Positions 1 to 7,224 of a DNA stretch of 15,078 bases are shown here, in pieces. The DNA is from Bacteroidota bacterium (lineage in GTDB: Bacteria > Bacteroidota > Bacteroidia > Flavobacteriales_F > PHOS-HE28): contig CAUJFM010000039.1 of NCBI GenBank assembly GCA_963169595.1, positions 1 through 15,078 of the forward strand, given 5' to 3'. How positions within the stretch are numbered: position 1 is the first letter of the stretch; each line of letters begins with the position of its first letter. The translations under genes and the position numbers were made by a program. Below the pieces are notes generated by a model. That model searched no databases and was not told the origin of the DNA. It was given only the letters and a program-made list of their open reading frames with translations.

Positions 1-623
1 CCACTGAAGCTGTTGTCCAAGGTCCCCGAGGAGGTGAACATCATCAGGCAGGATGTGCCCGCCGCCCCTGATCCGCTCCGGGCCAGTGCCTGGTAGCGAC
101 CATCTGGAAGCACAACGATCCGAGCGATGAGATCGGTCCCCGTGCTCAAGGTCTCCACCACGGAACCGCCATTCCCGAATGAGGCATCCAGTGTGCCGTC
201 CGCATGATAGCGTGCGAGGTAGCAGTCCTGCTGCTGGGTGGACGAGGTCGGAGAGATCGCTCCGCAGACCAGCAGCTTGCCATTAGGAAGGACACGCAGA
301 TCGTTGAGCTGGATCGAACTACCCGACGTGGGATGCACAATACCACCACTGCCAAAGGAGCCATCCAAGGTGCCATCAGGGAGGTAGCGGATCAGCACCG
401 GGCGGCTCATGAAGTCCGGGTAGAGCACATAGCCGGCCACCACGATCCGACCATCGGGCTGGACCTGAATGGCCCTCGGCTCATCGTTCCGCTGATCGTC
501 CACAACGACCGTGGTGACGAGCCCGTCGCCACCGAACGACGTGTCGAGCGCTCCTGGCTGCGCCTGCAGGATGGCTGGAACGAGAGCGGTCAGGGCGAAG
601 ATGGACCGTAATGAAGTACGCAT
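1..623 (-). CDS. Secreted delta-60 repeat protein, 5' part only (C-terminus beyond window)
   Basis: Reading leftwards from ATG at 623-621, the frame stays open for 207 codons to the window edge. Residues 1-21 form a signal peptide (basic MRTSLR, a hydrophobic stretch, then a likely cut after LQA before QPG). The mature part carries a repeated motif of the form LDxSFGxxG: ALDTSFGGDG near residue 27, TLDGSFGSGG near 87, TLDASFGNGG near 146 and TLDNSFS near 203. Each is followed by PDG/PNG-type strands such as QPDGRIVVAG and LPNGKLLVCG. A period of about 60 residues is the hallmark of the delta-60 repeat family (TIGR02608), which is predicted to form a beta-propeller-like fold. Such proteins in Bacteroidota are usually exported and often end in a T9SS sorting domain; that end is not visible here. 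The substrate or ligand is unknown. Confidence 0.88.
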   Translation of the reverse strand, partial: MRTSLRSIFALTALVPAILQAQPGALDTSFGGDGLVTTVVVDDQRNDEPRAIQVQPDGRIVVAGYVLYPDFMSRPVLIRYLPDGTLDGSFGSGGIVHPTSGSSIQLNDLRVLPNGKLLVCGAISPTSSTQQQDCYLARYHADGTLDASFGNGGSVVETLSTGTDLIARIVVLPDGRYQALARSGSGAAGTSCLMMFTSSGTLDNSFS

Positions 624-641
624 GAGCCGTTGGTTTGCACG

Positions 642-672
642 CAAAGGAGCGCAGCCACAGCATGCAGCGCAA
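642..672 (-). promoter_or_regulatory. Candidate Bacteroidota-type promoter for the delta-60 repeat gene
   Basis: On the minus strand a TTG (672-670) is followed after 20 bases by CTCCTTTG (649-642), 18 bases before the ATG at 623. The phylum consensus is TTG, 17-23 bases, TAnnTTTG. The spacing and the TTTG match, but the first two bases of the -7 box (TA) do not. This is a candidate from pattern only. Confidence 0.35.
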
Positions 673-750
673 TAGAACTTTCGTTAGGGGGGCATCGCGC
701 CCATCATCACCATACGTTCGTCCTTCCCTAGGTGATCATCCGACCCAGCG

Positions 751-954
751 ATGGTGTGGCGAACGCTTCGCCAAAACGCTTCCGTGGTGCATGTGGACGC
801 CTTGTACAAGAACACCACCGATCGCTTCAGCACTTCATCCTTTGGCGACAACGTGCTCACCAGCAACACCACCAGTATGGAGGGACGCAGGTGGCATACC
901 CTGATGATCTCGCGCGACAGCACGCGTATGATCATGGTAGATGCAGCGCATTAG
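751..954 (+). CDS. Doubtful small ORF or remnant of a hypothetical protein
   Basis: This is a 67-codon ORF with ATG at 751 and TAG at 952-954; an in-frame TGA lies at 733. I do not recognise the product. The part from about codon 14 (VVHVDALYKNTTDRF) to the end (LMISRDSTRMIMVDAAH) uses third-position C/G heavily, with codons such as AAC, ACC, GAC and CGC, as the real genes nearby do. The opposite strand gives a less convincing hydrophobic ORF over the same bases. No signal peptide, membrane helix or catalytic motif is visible. It sits alone on the plus strand between two minus-strand units. It could be a real small gene, or the 3' end of a decayed larger gene whose upstream part was lost; the sequence before 735 does not look coding. 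Confidence 0.3.
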   Translation: MVWRTLRQNASVVHVDALYKNTTDRFSTSSFGDNVLTSNTTSMEGRRWHTLMISRDSTRMIMVDAAH

Positions 955-998
955 GGCCCATTATGATAGCGCCCCGCCTGTGGATCTGAACCCTCGAA

Positions 999-1184
999 CT
1001 ATCCCGATGCCCAGGTAGCTACGAGAACGAATAGTGCGATCACAGCCGCACCTGTAGCAGCCACTCCCCAGTTGCTCGTTCGCTCCATCCAATGGTCAAA
1101 ACCCTTCCTGGTGACGGCCGCAAGAAAAAGTGCTCCCGGGATCCGAAGGAGGTAGAGGATCGCTTCGAAGATCAGTCCTTCCAT
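999..1184 (-). CDS. Small two-helix membrane protein downstream of sucB
   Basis: From ATG at 1184 this gives 61 residues beginning MEGLIFEAILYLLRIPGAL and ending in TAG at 999-1001. An in-frame ATG at 1214 would add ten residues rich in Trp. I prefer 1184 because MEGLIFE leads straight into the first hydrophobic segment. Residues about 4-24 and 39-59 are hydrophobic enough to be membrane helices. A polar, basic linker (TRKGFDHWMERTSNW) joins them, so a hairpin in the inner membrane is likely. Short proteins of this shape are common in Bacteroidota and mostly uncharacterised. It lies 51 bases after the sucB stop on the same strand, with no visible terminator between, so it may be the last gene of the sucAB transcript. 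No link to the TCA cycle is shown. Confidence 0.6.
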   Translation of the reverse strand: MEGLIFEAILYLLRIPGALFLAAVTRKGFDHWMERTSNWGVAATGAAVIALFVLVATWASG

Positions 1185-1235
1185 ACGTTCGACCCACCAC
1201 CAGCAAAGAATCACGAACTCAAGGCATCCGTGGGA

Positions 1236-2471
1236 CTAGAGCCCCAACAACACCTCCCCCGGATCCTTCCCGCCGAACACCAGCTTGGTGGGGTCCTCGA
1301 TCATCTCCTTCACCTTGTACAGGAAGCTCACGCTCTCCTTGCCATCGATGATGCGGTGATCGTAGCTCAGCGCCACGTACATGATGGGGCGGATGACCAC
1401 CTGTCCGTTCACGGCAACCGGGCGCTCAACGATGTTGTGCATGCCCAGGATGGCGCTCTGCGGCGGGTTGATGATGGGCGTGCTGAGCATGCTGCCGAAC
1501 ACGCCGCCATTAGTGATCGTAAAGGTGCCGCCGGTCATCTCGTCGATGCTCAGCTTGCCGTCGCGTGCCTTGATCGCGAGCTCTTTGATCTTCGCTTCGA
1601 TCTCGGCCAGGCTCATGCGCTCGGCGTTGCGCACGATGGGCACCATCAGGCCCTTCGGACTGCTCACCGCGATGCCGATGTCGGCGTAGTCGAAGGTGAC
1701 GATCTCCTCGCCCTGGATCTGGCCGTTCACCGCGGGAAAGAGGCGTAGCGCCTCGGTGCACGCCTTGGTGAAGAAGCTCATGAAGCCCAGGTTCACGCCC
1801 TTCTGCTCCTTGAACTTGTCCTTGTACTTGTCGCGCAGGGCCATCACCGCGCTCATGTCCACCTCATTGAAGGTGGTGAGCATGGCCGTGTTGTTCTTCA
1901 CGCTCACCAGGCGCTCGGCCACCTTCTTGCGCAGGGTGGTCATCTTGGCGCGGCTCTCGTTGCGCGTGCCGCCCCAGCCGTTCATCAGCTTGTCGCCAGC
2001 ATCCACACCACCGGCGATGTAGGCCTCCACATCACTCTTGGTGATGCGCCCGTTGGGACCGCTGCCCTTCACCTTGCTGGGGTCCACGCCCTTCTCATCG
2101 AGCATGGCTTTCGCCACCGGTGTCGCATGCGCGGCTGTCGCAGGAGCGGGAGCAGCGGCAGGCGCAGGGGCAGCAGCCGGCTTCTTGGCCTCCGGAGCCG
2201 GAGCCTGCGCCTTGGGCTTCGCCTCGGCCTTCACGCTCGTATCGATCCGCGCCACCACATCACCAACGTTCACCGTGGCATCGACGGCGGCGAGCACCTC
2301 GATGCGGCCTTCGGCCTCGGCGCTCAGTTCCAGCGTGGCCTTGTCACTGTCGATCTCCGCGATCACCTGGTCCTTCTCCACCGTGTCGCCGCTCTTCACG
2401 AGCCATTGCGCGATGCGGACCTCACTGATGCTCTCTCCGGGACTGGGGACCTTGATGTCTACGATGGCCAT
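1236..2471 (-). CDS. sucB: 2-oxoglutarate dehydrogenase E2, dihydrolipoyl succinyltransferase
   Basis: This is the E2 core of the 2-oxoglutarate dehydrogenase complex. It takes the succinyl group from E1 on a swinging lipoyl arm and transfers it to CoA, giving succinyl-CoA for the TCA cycle in the cytoplasm. The 411 residues are close to the 405 of E. coli SucB. Residues 1-77 form a single lipoyl domain with lipoylation site Lys44 in the motif EIDSDKA. Residues about 78-115 are an Ala/Pro/Lys-rich flexible linker. Residues 116-151 are the peripheral subunit-binding domain (VAKAMLDEKGVD ... GPNGRITKSDVEAYI) that holds E1/E3. From about 175 on is the acyltransferase domain, ending with the active-site signature DHRIIDG (His372, Asp376). 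The start at 2471 gives the canonical MAIVDIKVPSPGES. The gene begins 32 bases after sucA stops, so the two are almost certainly co-transcribed. The motif EIDSDKA and the position after sucA favour the succinyltransferase over a pyruvate or branched-chain E2. Confidence 0.97.
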   Translation of the reverse strand: MAIVDIKVPSPGESISEVRIAQWLVKSGDTVEKDQVIAEIDSDKATLELSAEAEGRIEVLAAVDATVNVGDVVARIDTSVKAEAKPKAQAPAPEAKKPAAAPAPAAAPAPATAAHATPVAKAMLDEKGVDPSKVKGSGPNGRITKSDVEAYIAGGVDAGDKLMNGWGGTRNESRAKMTTLRKKVAERLVSVKNNTAMLTTFNEVDMSAVMALRDKYKDKFKEQKGVNLGFMSFFTKACTEALRLFPAVNGQIQGEEIVTFDYADIGIAVSSPKGLMVPIVRNAERMSLAEIEAKIKELAIKARDGKLSIDEMTGGTFTITNGGVFGSMLSTPIINPPQSAILGMHNIVERPVAVNGQVVIRPIMYVALSYDHRIIDGKESVSFLYKVKEMIEDPTKLVFGGKDPGEVLLGL

Positions 2472-2503
2472 GGGGGCGGTGGTCGGTTGTCAGTTGGGGT
2501 TGT

Positions 2504-5287
2504 TCAAGCCTTGGCGGTGGCGGCCTTTTTCGCTTTCGACGCCAAAGGTGCGAAGGCCTTGGCCACGATCTCCTCCTGCTGCTTGGCGCTACGCTTGCTG
2601 CTGCCGGTGGCGGGCGCACCGCTTGCTGGACGGCTGATGCATTCGAGCTTCACGTCGAGCTCGGGCTGCAGGTGCGTGAGGATGTGCGTCCAAGCGCCCA
2701 TGTTGCGGGGCTCCTCCTGCACCCACAGGAAACGCTCGGCCTTGGTGTAGCGGGCCAGCGCCTCCTTGATCGCGTCGATCGGCAGCGGATGCAGCTGTTC
2801 GATGCGCAGCAGAGCAGTGTCGCTGATGCCGTTGGTGTCGCGGTGCTCCAGCAGGTCGTAATGCACCTTGCCCTGCGTGAGGATCACCGTGCGCACCTGT
2901 TTGGCATCGGCTTTCGCATCGTCGATGAAGGGCTGGAAGCGGCCCTTGGCCAGCTCGTCCAGGGTGCTCACGCACTTCGGGTGGCGCAACAGGCTCTTCG
3001 GCGTGAAGACCACCAGCGGCTTGCGGAAGTCCCACGCCAGCTGGCGACGCAGCACGTGGAAGAAGTTGGCCGGCGTGGTGCAGTTCACCACCAGCATGTT
3101 GTCATCAGCGCAGCTCTGCAGGAAACGTTCCATGCGAGCGCTGCTGTGCTCGGCGCCCTGGCCCTCGTAGCCGTGGGGCAGCAGCACCACCAGGCCGTTC
3201 TGCGTGTTCCACTTCTCCTCGGCACAGCACAGGTACTGGTCCAGGATGATCTGCGCACCATTCACGAAATCGCCGAACTGGGCTTCCCAGATGGTGAGCG
3301 TGTTGGGATTGGTGAGCGCATAGCCGTACTCGAAGCCGAGCACCGCGTATTCGCTCAGCAGCGAGTTATAGATCTGCAGCAGTGCCTGGCCCTCCTGGAT
3401 GTGCTTCAGGTGGATGAACTCCTCCTCACTGTCCTCCACCTTCACCACGGCGTGGCGGTGGCTGAAAGTGCCGCGCTCCACATCCTGGCCGGTGAAGCGC
3501 ACGGGCTTGCCCTCCACGAGCAGCGATCCGTAGGCGAGCAGCTCGGCGAGGCCCCAGTCCAGGGTCTCGTCGGCCATCATCTTCCTGCGGTCGTTGAGGA
3601 TCTTCTCCAGCTTGCTGAAGAACTTTTTGCCGTTGGGATGCAGCACGGTGAGCTTCTCCCCGATCATCTTCAGCGTCTCCTTCTTCACGCCCGTGGCCGG
3701 TGCGCTCAGCATGTCCTGGACGCCGGCACGGCGGAATCCCTTCCAGCGCTCGGCCATGAAGTTGGTGATCCGGCCCACGCGCTGCTGCTTGGCCTCGTTG
3801 AGGCGCTCGTCCAGCATGGCGGTGAAGTTGCGCTCCATCTCCTCGGCCAGCTGTTCCACCTCGGCCACGCCGCTGTGCTTCAGCTTGTCGATGTAGATCT
3901 TGCGCGGATCGGGGTGCGCGGCGATGGCCTTGTACAGCACGGGCTGCGTGAACTTGGGCTCATCACCTTCGTTGTGGCCGTGCTTGCGGTAGCAGAGGAT
4001 GTCCACCCAGATGTCGGTGCCGTACTTCTGGCGGTAGTCCATCGCCAGCTGCATGGTGAAGGCCACGGCCTCGGCATCGTCGCCGTTCACGTGGAACACG
4101 GGGCACTGTGTCACCTTGGCCACATCGGTGCAATACGTGCTGGTGCGGGCATCGATGTAGTTGGTGGTGAAGCCCACCTGGTTGTTCACCACGATGTGGA
4201 TGGTACCGCCGACCTCATAGGCCTTCAAGCCGGCCATCTGCGTCACCTCGTACACCACACCCTGACCGGCCACGGCGGCATCACCATGGATGATGATCGG
4301 TGCCGTGTGGCCCATCTTGAACTTGTCCTCGTGCTCGATGATGGCGCGGCTGATGCCCTGCATCACGGGTCCCACGCTCTCCAGGTGGCTGGGGTTGGGC
4401 GCCAGCGTCAGGCGCACCTCCTTGCCGGTGTTGGTCTTCAGCACGGAGCTGTAGCCCATGTGGTACTTCACATCACCCTCCACCAGTTCATCCTCGTAAT
4501 CCTTGCCCTCGAACTCGCTGAAGATCTGGTCGTAGCTCTTGCGCAGGGTGTTGGCGAGGACGTTGAGGCGGCCGCGGTGGGCCATGCCGATCACGAACTC
4601 GGTGATGCCCTGATCGGCCCCACGCTCGATCACGGTGTCCAGTGCGGGGATCAGCGCCTCGGCACCCTCGATGCTGAAGCGCTTGGCGCCGATGAACTTC
4701 TTGCCGAGGAACTTCTCGAACACCACGGCCTCGTTGAGCTTGCCGAGGATGTCCTTCTTCTGCTGCAGGCTGAAGTCCGGCGTGTTGCGCGAGCCCTCCA
4801 TGCGCTGCTGCAGCCACTTCACCTTCTCGGGGTTGCGGATGTAGCGGAACTCGGCGCCGATGCTCTGGCAGTAGGTCTGGTCCAGCAGAGCGATGATGTC
4901 GCGCAGCTTGGCGGGCCCCAGACCCACCTCGTTACCGGCGGCGAACACGGTGTCCAGATCGGCCTCGCTGAGCCCATAGGTGGGCAGGTCCAGCGGCGGG
5001 CTGTACTTGCGGCGCTCACGCACCGGGTTGGTACGGGTGAAGAGGTGCCCGCGCTGGCGGTAGGCGTTGATGTAGTCCAGCACCAGGAACTCCTTGCGCA
5101 GGTGCTCATCTCCACCGGCCTTCAGCTGTACGCCGGGCAGGGTGTCGAAGGAGGTGCGGGCCAGCTCGAAACCTTCGAAGAAGCGGGCCCAACCTGCGTC
5201 GACGCTGGCGGGGTCCTGGAGGTACTGCTGGTAGATGCTGTCCAGCGCGGCGCCGTCAGCGTTGCTCAGGTAGGAGTGCTTGTCCAT
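2504..5287 (-). CDS. sucA: 2-oxoglutarate dehydrogenase E1 component (thiamine diphosphate dependent)
   Basis: This is the E1 decarboxylase of the 2-oxoglutarate dehydrogenase complex. It uses thiamine diphosphate to decarboxylate 2-oxoglutarate and succinylates the lipoyl group of SucB. Its 927 residues compare with 933 in E. coli. Residues 1-45 match the family N-terminal segment (SYLSNADGAALDSIYQQYLQ ... WARFFEGF). GMAHRGRLNVLAN places His237 and VKYHMG places His276 at the positions of the two substrate-binding histidines of E. coli SucA. GDAAVAGQG (Asp336), followed by NNQVGFTT, is the diphosphate/Mg-binding region. The C-terminal transketolase-like part includes LLPHGYEGQGAEHSSAR, typical of the family. 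The start at 5287 fits the N-terminal domain and lies about 25 bases from a good promoter. The protein ends in a Lys/Ala-rich tail (about 15-20 residues after EEIVAKA) that looks disordered and is not part of the catalytic fold. It leads the sucA-sucB operon. Confidence 0.97.
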   Translation of the reverse strand: MDKHSYLSNADGAALDSIYQQYLQDPASVDAGWARFFEGFELARTSFDTLPGVQLKAGGDEHLRKEFLVLDYINAYRQRGHLFTRTNPVRERRKYSPPLDLPTYGLSEADLDTVFAAGNEVGLGPAKLRDIIALLDQTYCQSIGAEFRYIRNPEKVKWLQQRMEGSRNTPDFSLQQKKDILGKLNEAVVFEKFLGKKFIGAKRFSIEGAEALIPALDTVIERGADQGITEFVIGMAHRGRLNVLANTLRKSYDQIFSEFEGKDYEDELVEGDVKYHMGYSSVLKTNTGKEVRLTLAPNPSHLESVGPVMQGISRAIIEHEDKFKMGHTAPIIIHGDAAVAGQGVVYEVTQMAGLKAYEVGGTIHIVVNNQVGFTTNYIDARTSTYCTDVAKVTQCPVFHVNGDDAEAVAFTMQLAMDYRQKYGTDIWVDILCYRKHGHNEGDEPKFTQPVLYKAIAAHPDPRKIYIDKLKHSGVAEVEQLAEEMERNFTAMLDERLNEAKQQRVGRITNFMAERWKGFRRAGVQDMLSAPATGVKKETLKMIGEKLTVLHPNGKKFFSKLEKILNDRRKMMADETLDWGLAELLAYGSLLVEGKPVRFTGQDVERGTFSHRHAVVKVEDSEEEFIHLKHIQEGQALLQIYNSLLSEYAVLGFEYGYALTNPNTLTIWEAQFGDFVNGAQIILDQYLCCAEEKWNTQNGLVVLLPHGYEGQGAEHSSARMERFLQSCADDNMLVVNCTTPANFFHVLRRQLAWDFRKPLVVFTPKSLLRHPKCVSTLDELAKGRFQPFIDDAKADAKQVRTVILTQGKVHYDLLEHRDTNGISDTALLRIEQLHPLPIDAIKEALARYTKAERFLWVQEEPRNMGAWTHILTHLQPELDVKLECISRPASGAPATGSSKRSAKQQEEIVAKAFAPLASKAKKAATAKA

Positions 5288-5312
5288 GGTGGGGTCCGTG
5301 CGGATCCTGGTG

Positions 5313-5347
5313 CAAAGGTAGGTTTTGGCCGCCGCGTTCTACGGAAA
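5313..5347 (-). promoter_or_regulatory. Bacteroidota sigma-A-type promoter for sucAB
   Basis: On the minus strand, TACCTTTG at 5320-5313 matches the -7 consensus TAnnTTTG in every fixed position. TTTC at 5347-5344, 23 bases upstream, is a reasonable -33 element (consensus TTTG or TTG, spacing 17-23). Transcription would start a few bases past 5313, giving a leader of about 20 bases before the sucA ATG at 5287. This is the clearest promoter in the window and supports both the sucA start and the phylum assignment. Confidence 0.7.
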
Positions 5348-5401
5348 AGGGGGCTTCCGCGTTCGCTGTCCCGGAGCCAGCGATCCAGGAGGGGCTGAAG
5401 G

Positions 5402-5773
5402 TCAGAACCGGCCGGCGAAACGGAGCCTGGTCAACACTTTTTGAAGGGCGCGGAGCACGCACTCCCCGGCCAGGGCATGGAGCCCCCCCGCGGCCAGGGT
5501 GCGGCGCAGGTGGGCCTCGGGGATGTCCACCCGGTACATGGCGCTCTGCAGGGCGGACGCACCCGTGCGGTCCAGCTCCTCCAAGCGGACGAGCACATCG
5601 GTCCGGAGCGCCTCGAAAGCCCCCTCCCCGACAGCCGGGGCGGGCAGCTCGTGCTCACCCATGGCCAGGTCCTTGCGCAACTGGGCCACGGTCGAGGTCA
5701 GCACCTCGGCCCGGTCCAGGTGCCGCTGCACCCCCTCGGAACCCGGTTTCGACAGGTGGTTGTTCGCGCTCAT
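5402..5773 (-). CDS. Conserved-looking hypothetical protein upstream of sucA
   Basis: This gives 123 residues from ATG at 5773 (MSANNHLSKPGSEG) to TGA at 5404-5402. An in-frame ATG at 5797 would add eight residues (MATFGRGS) of no clear value, so I prefer the inner start. There is no signal peptide or membrane helix, and the protein looks helical and cytoplasmic. Charged, amphipathic stretches include VQRHLDRAEVLTSTVAQLRKDL, FEALRTDVLVRLEELDR and the C-terminal CVLRALQKVLTRLRF. The segment SAMYRVDIPEAHLRRTLA resembles uncharacterised Bacteroidota proteins of about 120-130 residues that carry a YRIDI-like motif; this is from memory and not checked. It lies on the same strand as sucA, but 114 bases and a separate promoter lie between them, so it is probably its own unit. 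I assign no function. Confidence 0.72.
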   Translation of the reverse strand: MSANNHLSKPGSEGVQRHLDRAEVLTSTVAQLRKDLAMGEHELPAPAVGEGAFEALRTDVLVRLEELDRTGASALQSAMYRVDIPEAHLRRTLAAGGLHALAGECVLRALQKVLTRLRFAGRF

Positions 5774-5882
5774 CGATCCCCGCCCAAAGGTCGCCAAAGG
5801 CTGGCACTATTTTCGCCCGGCAGCCCTGGTCGTTCCACGGCCGCAGTTCTCATCCAACCTCATCACAGCCTCGACCATACCG

Positions 5883-6761
5883 ATGCGCCACCTGCTCCTA
5901 TCCTTTGCCACCTACTTCGCCCTGTTCACCGCCCAGGCCCAGTACGGCACCTTTGATGCCGCCGCCGTGAAGGCCGCCAAAGGAACCACCACCGTGGTGG
6001 TGCTCGACGCGGGCGATTCCCCCTACAACCGCACGATCATGGATGCGGTGAAGGCGAACTGGAAGTTCACCGGGAACCTTGAGTTCATGAACGTGGCCGA
6101 CCTGGCCATGCAGCCCATCACCCCGGACAAGACCTACCTGCTGAAGACCGCCAAGGTGGACCCGGTGAAGTTCGAGGGCACCTTCCTCACCCTGGTGAAG
6201 GGCTGGAAGCAGAAGAAAGGTGAATCGCTGCAACAGAAGGACAACGCCTTCACCTCCATCCCCAGCGAACATGAGCTGGCCTTCATCATGATCGACCCGA
6301 AGGCCCTGGGCGAAAGCCTGAACACCGCGATGCTCACGATCTACGTGAAGCACCTGCAGGACTACCTGAAGAACGTGGAGACCGGCAAGATCACCGACAA
6401 GGCCACGGCGGACCGCCTGTATGCCAGCCGCACCCGCCTGGTGCGCGACACCGAACTGCACATCGCCCAGGAGCACTTGGACAAGAGCATCACCGACCTG
6501 GCCAAGGTGAAGGAGAGCTACACCGCACCCGTGAAGCTGGCGCCGCTGAAGACCGTGCTGCAGGCCGTGGAGGCGCAGGACCGCTCCATCACCGTGACGG
6601 ATGTGCTGCTCACCGGCGATTACAAGACGAAGCACTGCTTCAAGCGCCTCTTCAATGCCGGCACCGGCGAACTGATGTACCTCGGTGACGATGCGGCCCT
6701 GGCCGGCAAGAAAGAGGGTATCATCACGCCGGACCTGCTGAACGTGATGCGGGCGCGGTAA
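5883..6761 (+). CDS. Secreted uncharacterised protein (292 aa)
   Basis: Translation from ATG at 5883 gives MRHLLLSFATYFALFTAQA, a clear signal peptide with a likely cut after AQA before QYGTF. The frame is open well upstream, but the signal peptide fixes this start. The mature protein has no membrane helix. Its first half has an alternating pattern around TTVVVLDAGDSPYNRTIMDAVKANWKFTGNLEFMNVADL, followed by YLLKTAKVDP. In Bacteroidota this arrangement (short strand, then an AVKxxWKFT-like helix) occurs in secreted or periplasmic proteins of unknown function; I infer this from memory and cannot search. The middle (about residues 145-205) is long-helical and charged (TIYVKHLQDYLKNVETGKITDKA). 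The C-terminus contains RSITVTDVLLTGDYKTKHCFKRLF and ends in VMRAR, so there is no T9SS sorting domain. It is transcribed divergently from the 5402-5773 gene; no strong promoter is visible in the 109 bases between them. Confidence 0.8.
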   Translation: MRHLLLSFATYFALFTAQAQYGTFDAAAVKAAKGTTTVVVLDAGDSPYNRTIMDAVKANWKFTGNLEFMNVADLAMQPITPDKTYLLKTAKVDPVKFEGTFLTLVKGWKQKKGESLQQKDNAFTSIPSEHELAFIMIDPKALGESLNTAMLTIYVKHLQDYLKNVETGKITDKATADRLYASRTRLVRDTELHIAQEHLDKSITDLAKVKESYTAPVKLAPLKTVLQAVEAQDRSITVTDVLLTGDYKTKHCFKRLFNAGTGELMYLGDDAALAGKKEGIITPDLLNVMRAR

Positions 6762-6864
6762 CCGCACCTACCTGCACTTCACCCTACTCCTGTTGGGCCT
6801 CTTCGCGCTTTCCCGGCCCACGATGAAGCTGCTGGGCTTGAGCCGAGCCGGCTAACTTGGTGAA

Positions 6865-7224
6865 ATGGAACCGCGACCGGACGAGGCCGGACAAGCCTAC
6901 CTGGCCTCCTTGGAACGGGCCTTGGACAACCCGCTGTTGGACCCGGCGTATCGCCGCCGCAAGTTGTTCTTCTGGACCTTCCGTCAATGCGTGTCCATCG
7001 CATTGGCCTGGTGGTTCTGGGACCTCTGGTGGGTGCGGCTGCTCTTTGGCGTGGTGGTGGTGCTCGCCGTGTTCCGACTCGTCATGCTCCTGTGGGGTGG
7101 GCCGATGCTGCACCGAAGGGCGGAACGTGTACGCGAACGCTTCTTCGAGCTGGAGGCGATGGAGGCCCAACTGGACGATGCCGAGGACGACCAGGACACT
7201 TCAAGCGAACAGGACCAGCGATGA
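6865..7224 (+). CDS. Small membrane protein with two predicted helices
   Basis: This is a 119-residue protein with ATG at 6865 and TGA at 7222-7224. Residues 1-35 are polar, with the basic run YRRRKLFF just before the first hydrophobic segment. Two membrane segments follow (about 36-56, FWTFRQCVSIALAWWFWDLWW, and about 57-77, LLFGVVVVLAVFRLVMLLWG), then a charged, acidic C-terminal tail (residues about 85-119, ELEAMEAQLDDAEDD). Positive residues before the first helix suggest that both ends are in the cytoplasm. Its shape recalls the 2TM-type small proteins of Bacteroidota, but I see no decisive family motif. The last bases (ATGA, 7221-7224) also contain the start of the DinB-like gene, so the two are probably translationally coupled. 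Function unknown. Confidence 0.7.
   Translation: MEPRPDEAGQAYLASLERALDNPLLDPAYRRRKLFFWTFRQCVSIALAWWFWDLWWVRLLFGVVVVLAVFRLVMLLWGGPMLHRRAERVRERFFELEAMEAQLDDAEDDQDTSSEQDQR

Larger units (their letters stand above)
624..998. other. Gene-poor spacer between the delta-60 gene and the sucAB cluster
   Basis: About 375 bases separate the delta-60 start (623) from the stop of the small membrane protein (999). The left third holds the candidate promoter. Positions 751-954 hold a plus-strand ORF with coding-like codon choice, listed separately. The rest shows no recognisable gene, no RNA gene and no hairpin followed by a T-run that I could identify. The stretch around 671-735 looks less GC-rich than the neighbouring genes. 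Confidence 0.5.

Noticed and set aside
684..935. An 83-codon minus-strand frame with a hydrophobic stretch (ILVVLLVSTL) in the left spacer
   Set aside because: The opposite strand (751-954) has codon choice more like the real genes here, and the frame has no promoter or family support.
1092..1748. A 218-codon plus-strand frame antisense to sucB
   Set aside because: It overlaps the catalytic domain of sucB, has a His/Asp/Leu-rich composition and shows no domain, so it is a shadow frame.
5342..5359. Short stem CGGAA/TTCCG between the 5402-5773 gene and sucA, considered as a terminator
   Set aside because: The stem is five base pairs with a G-rich loop and no T-run, and it overlaps the -33 part of the better supported sucA promoter.
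2672..5398. A 908-codon open frame on the plus strand, antisense to sucA
   Set aside because: The product is a His/Leu/Val/Gly-rich chain with no motif, and sucA on the other strand has full-length family motifs. In GC-rich genes, strong third-position bias often keeps an antisense frame free of stops.
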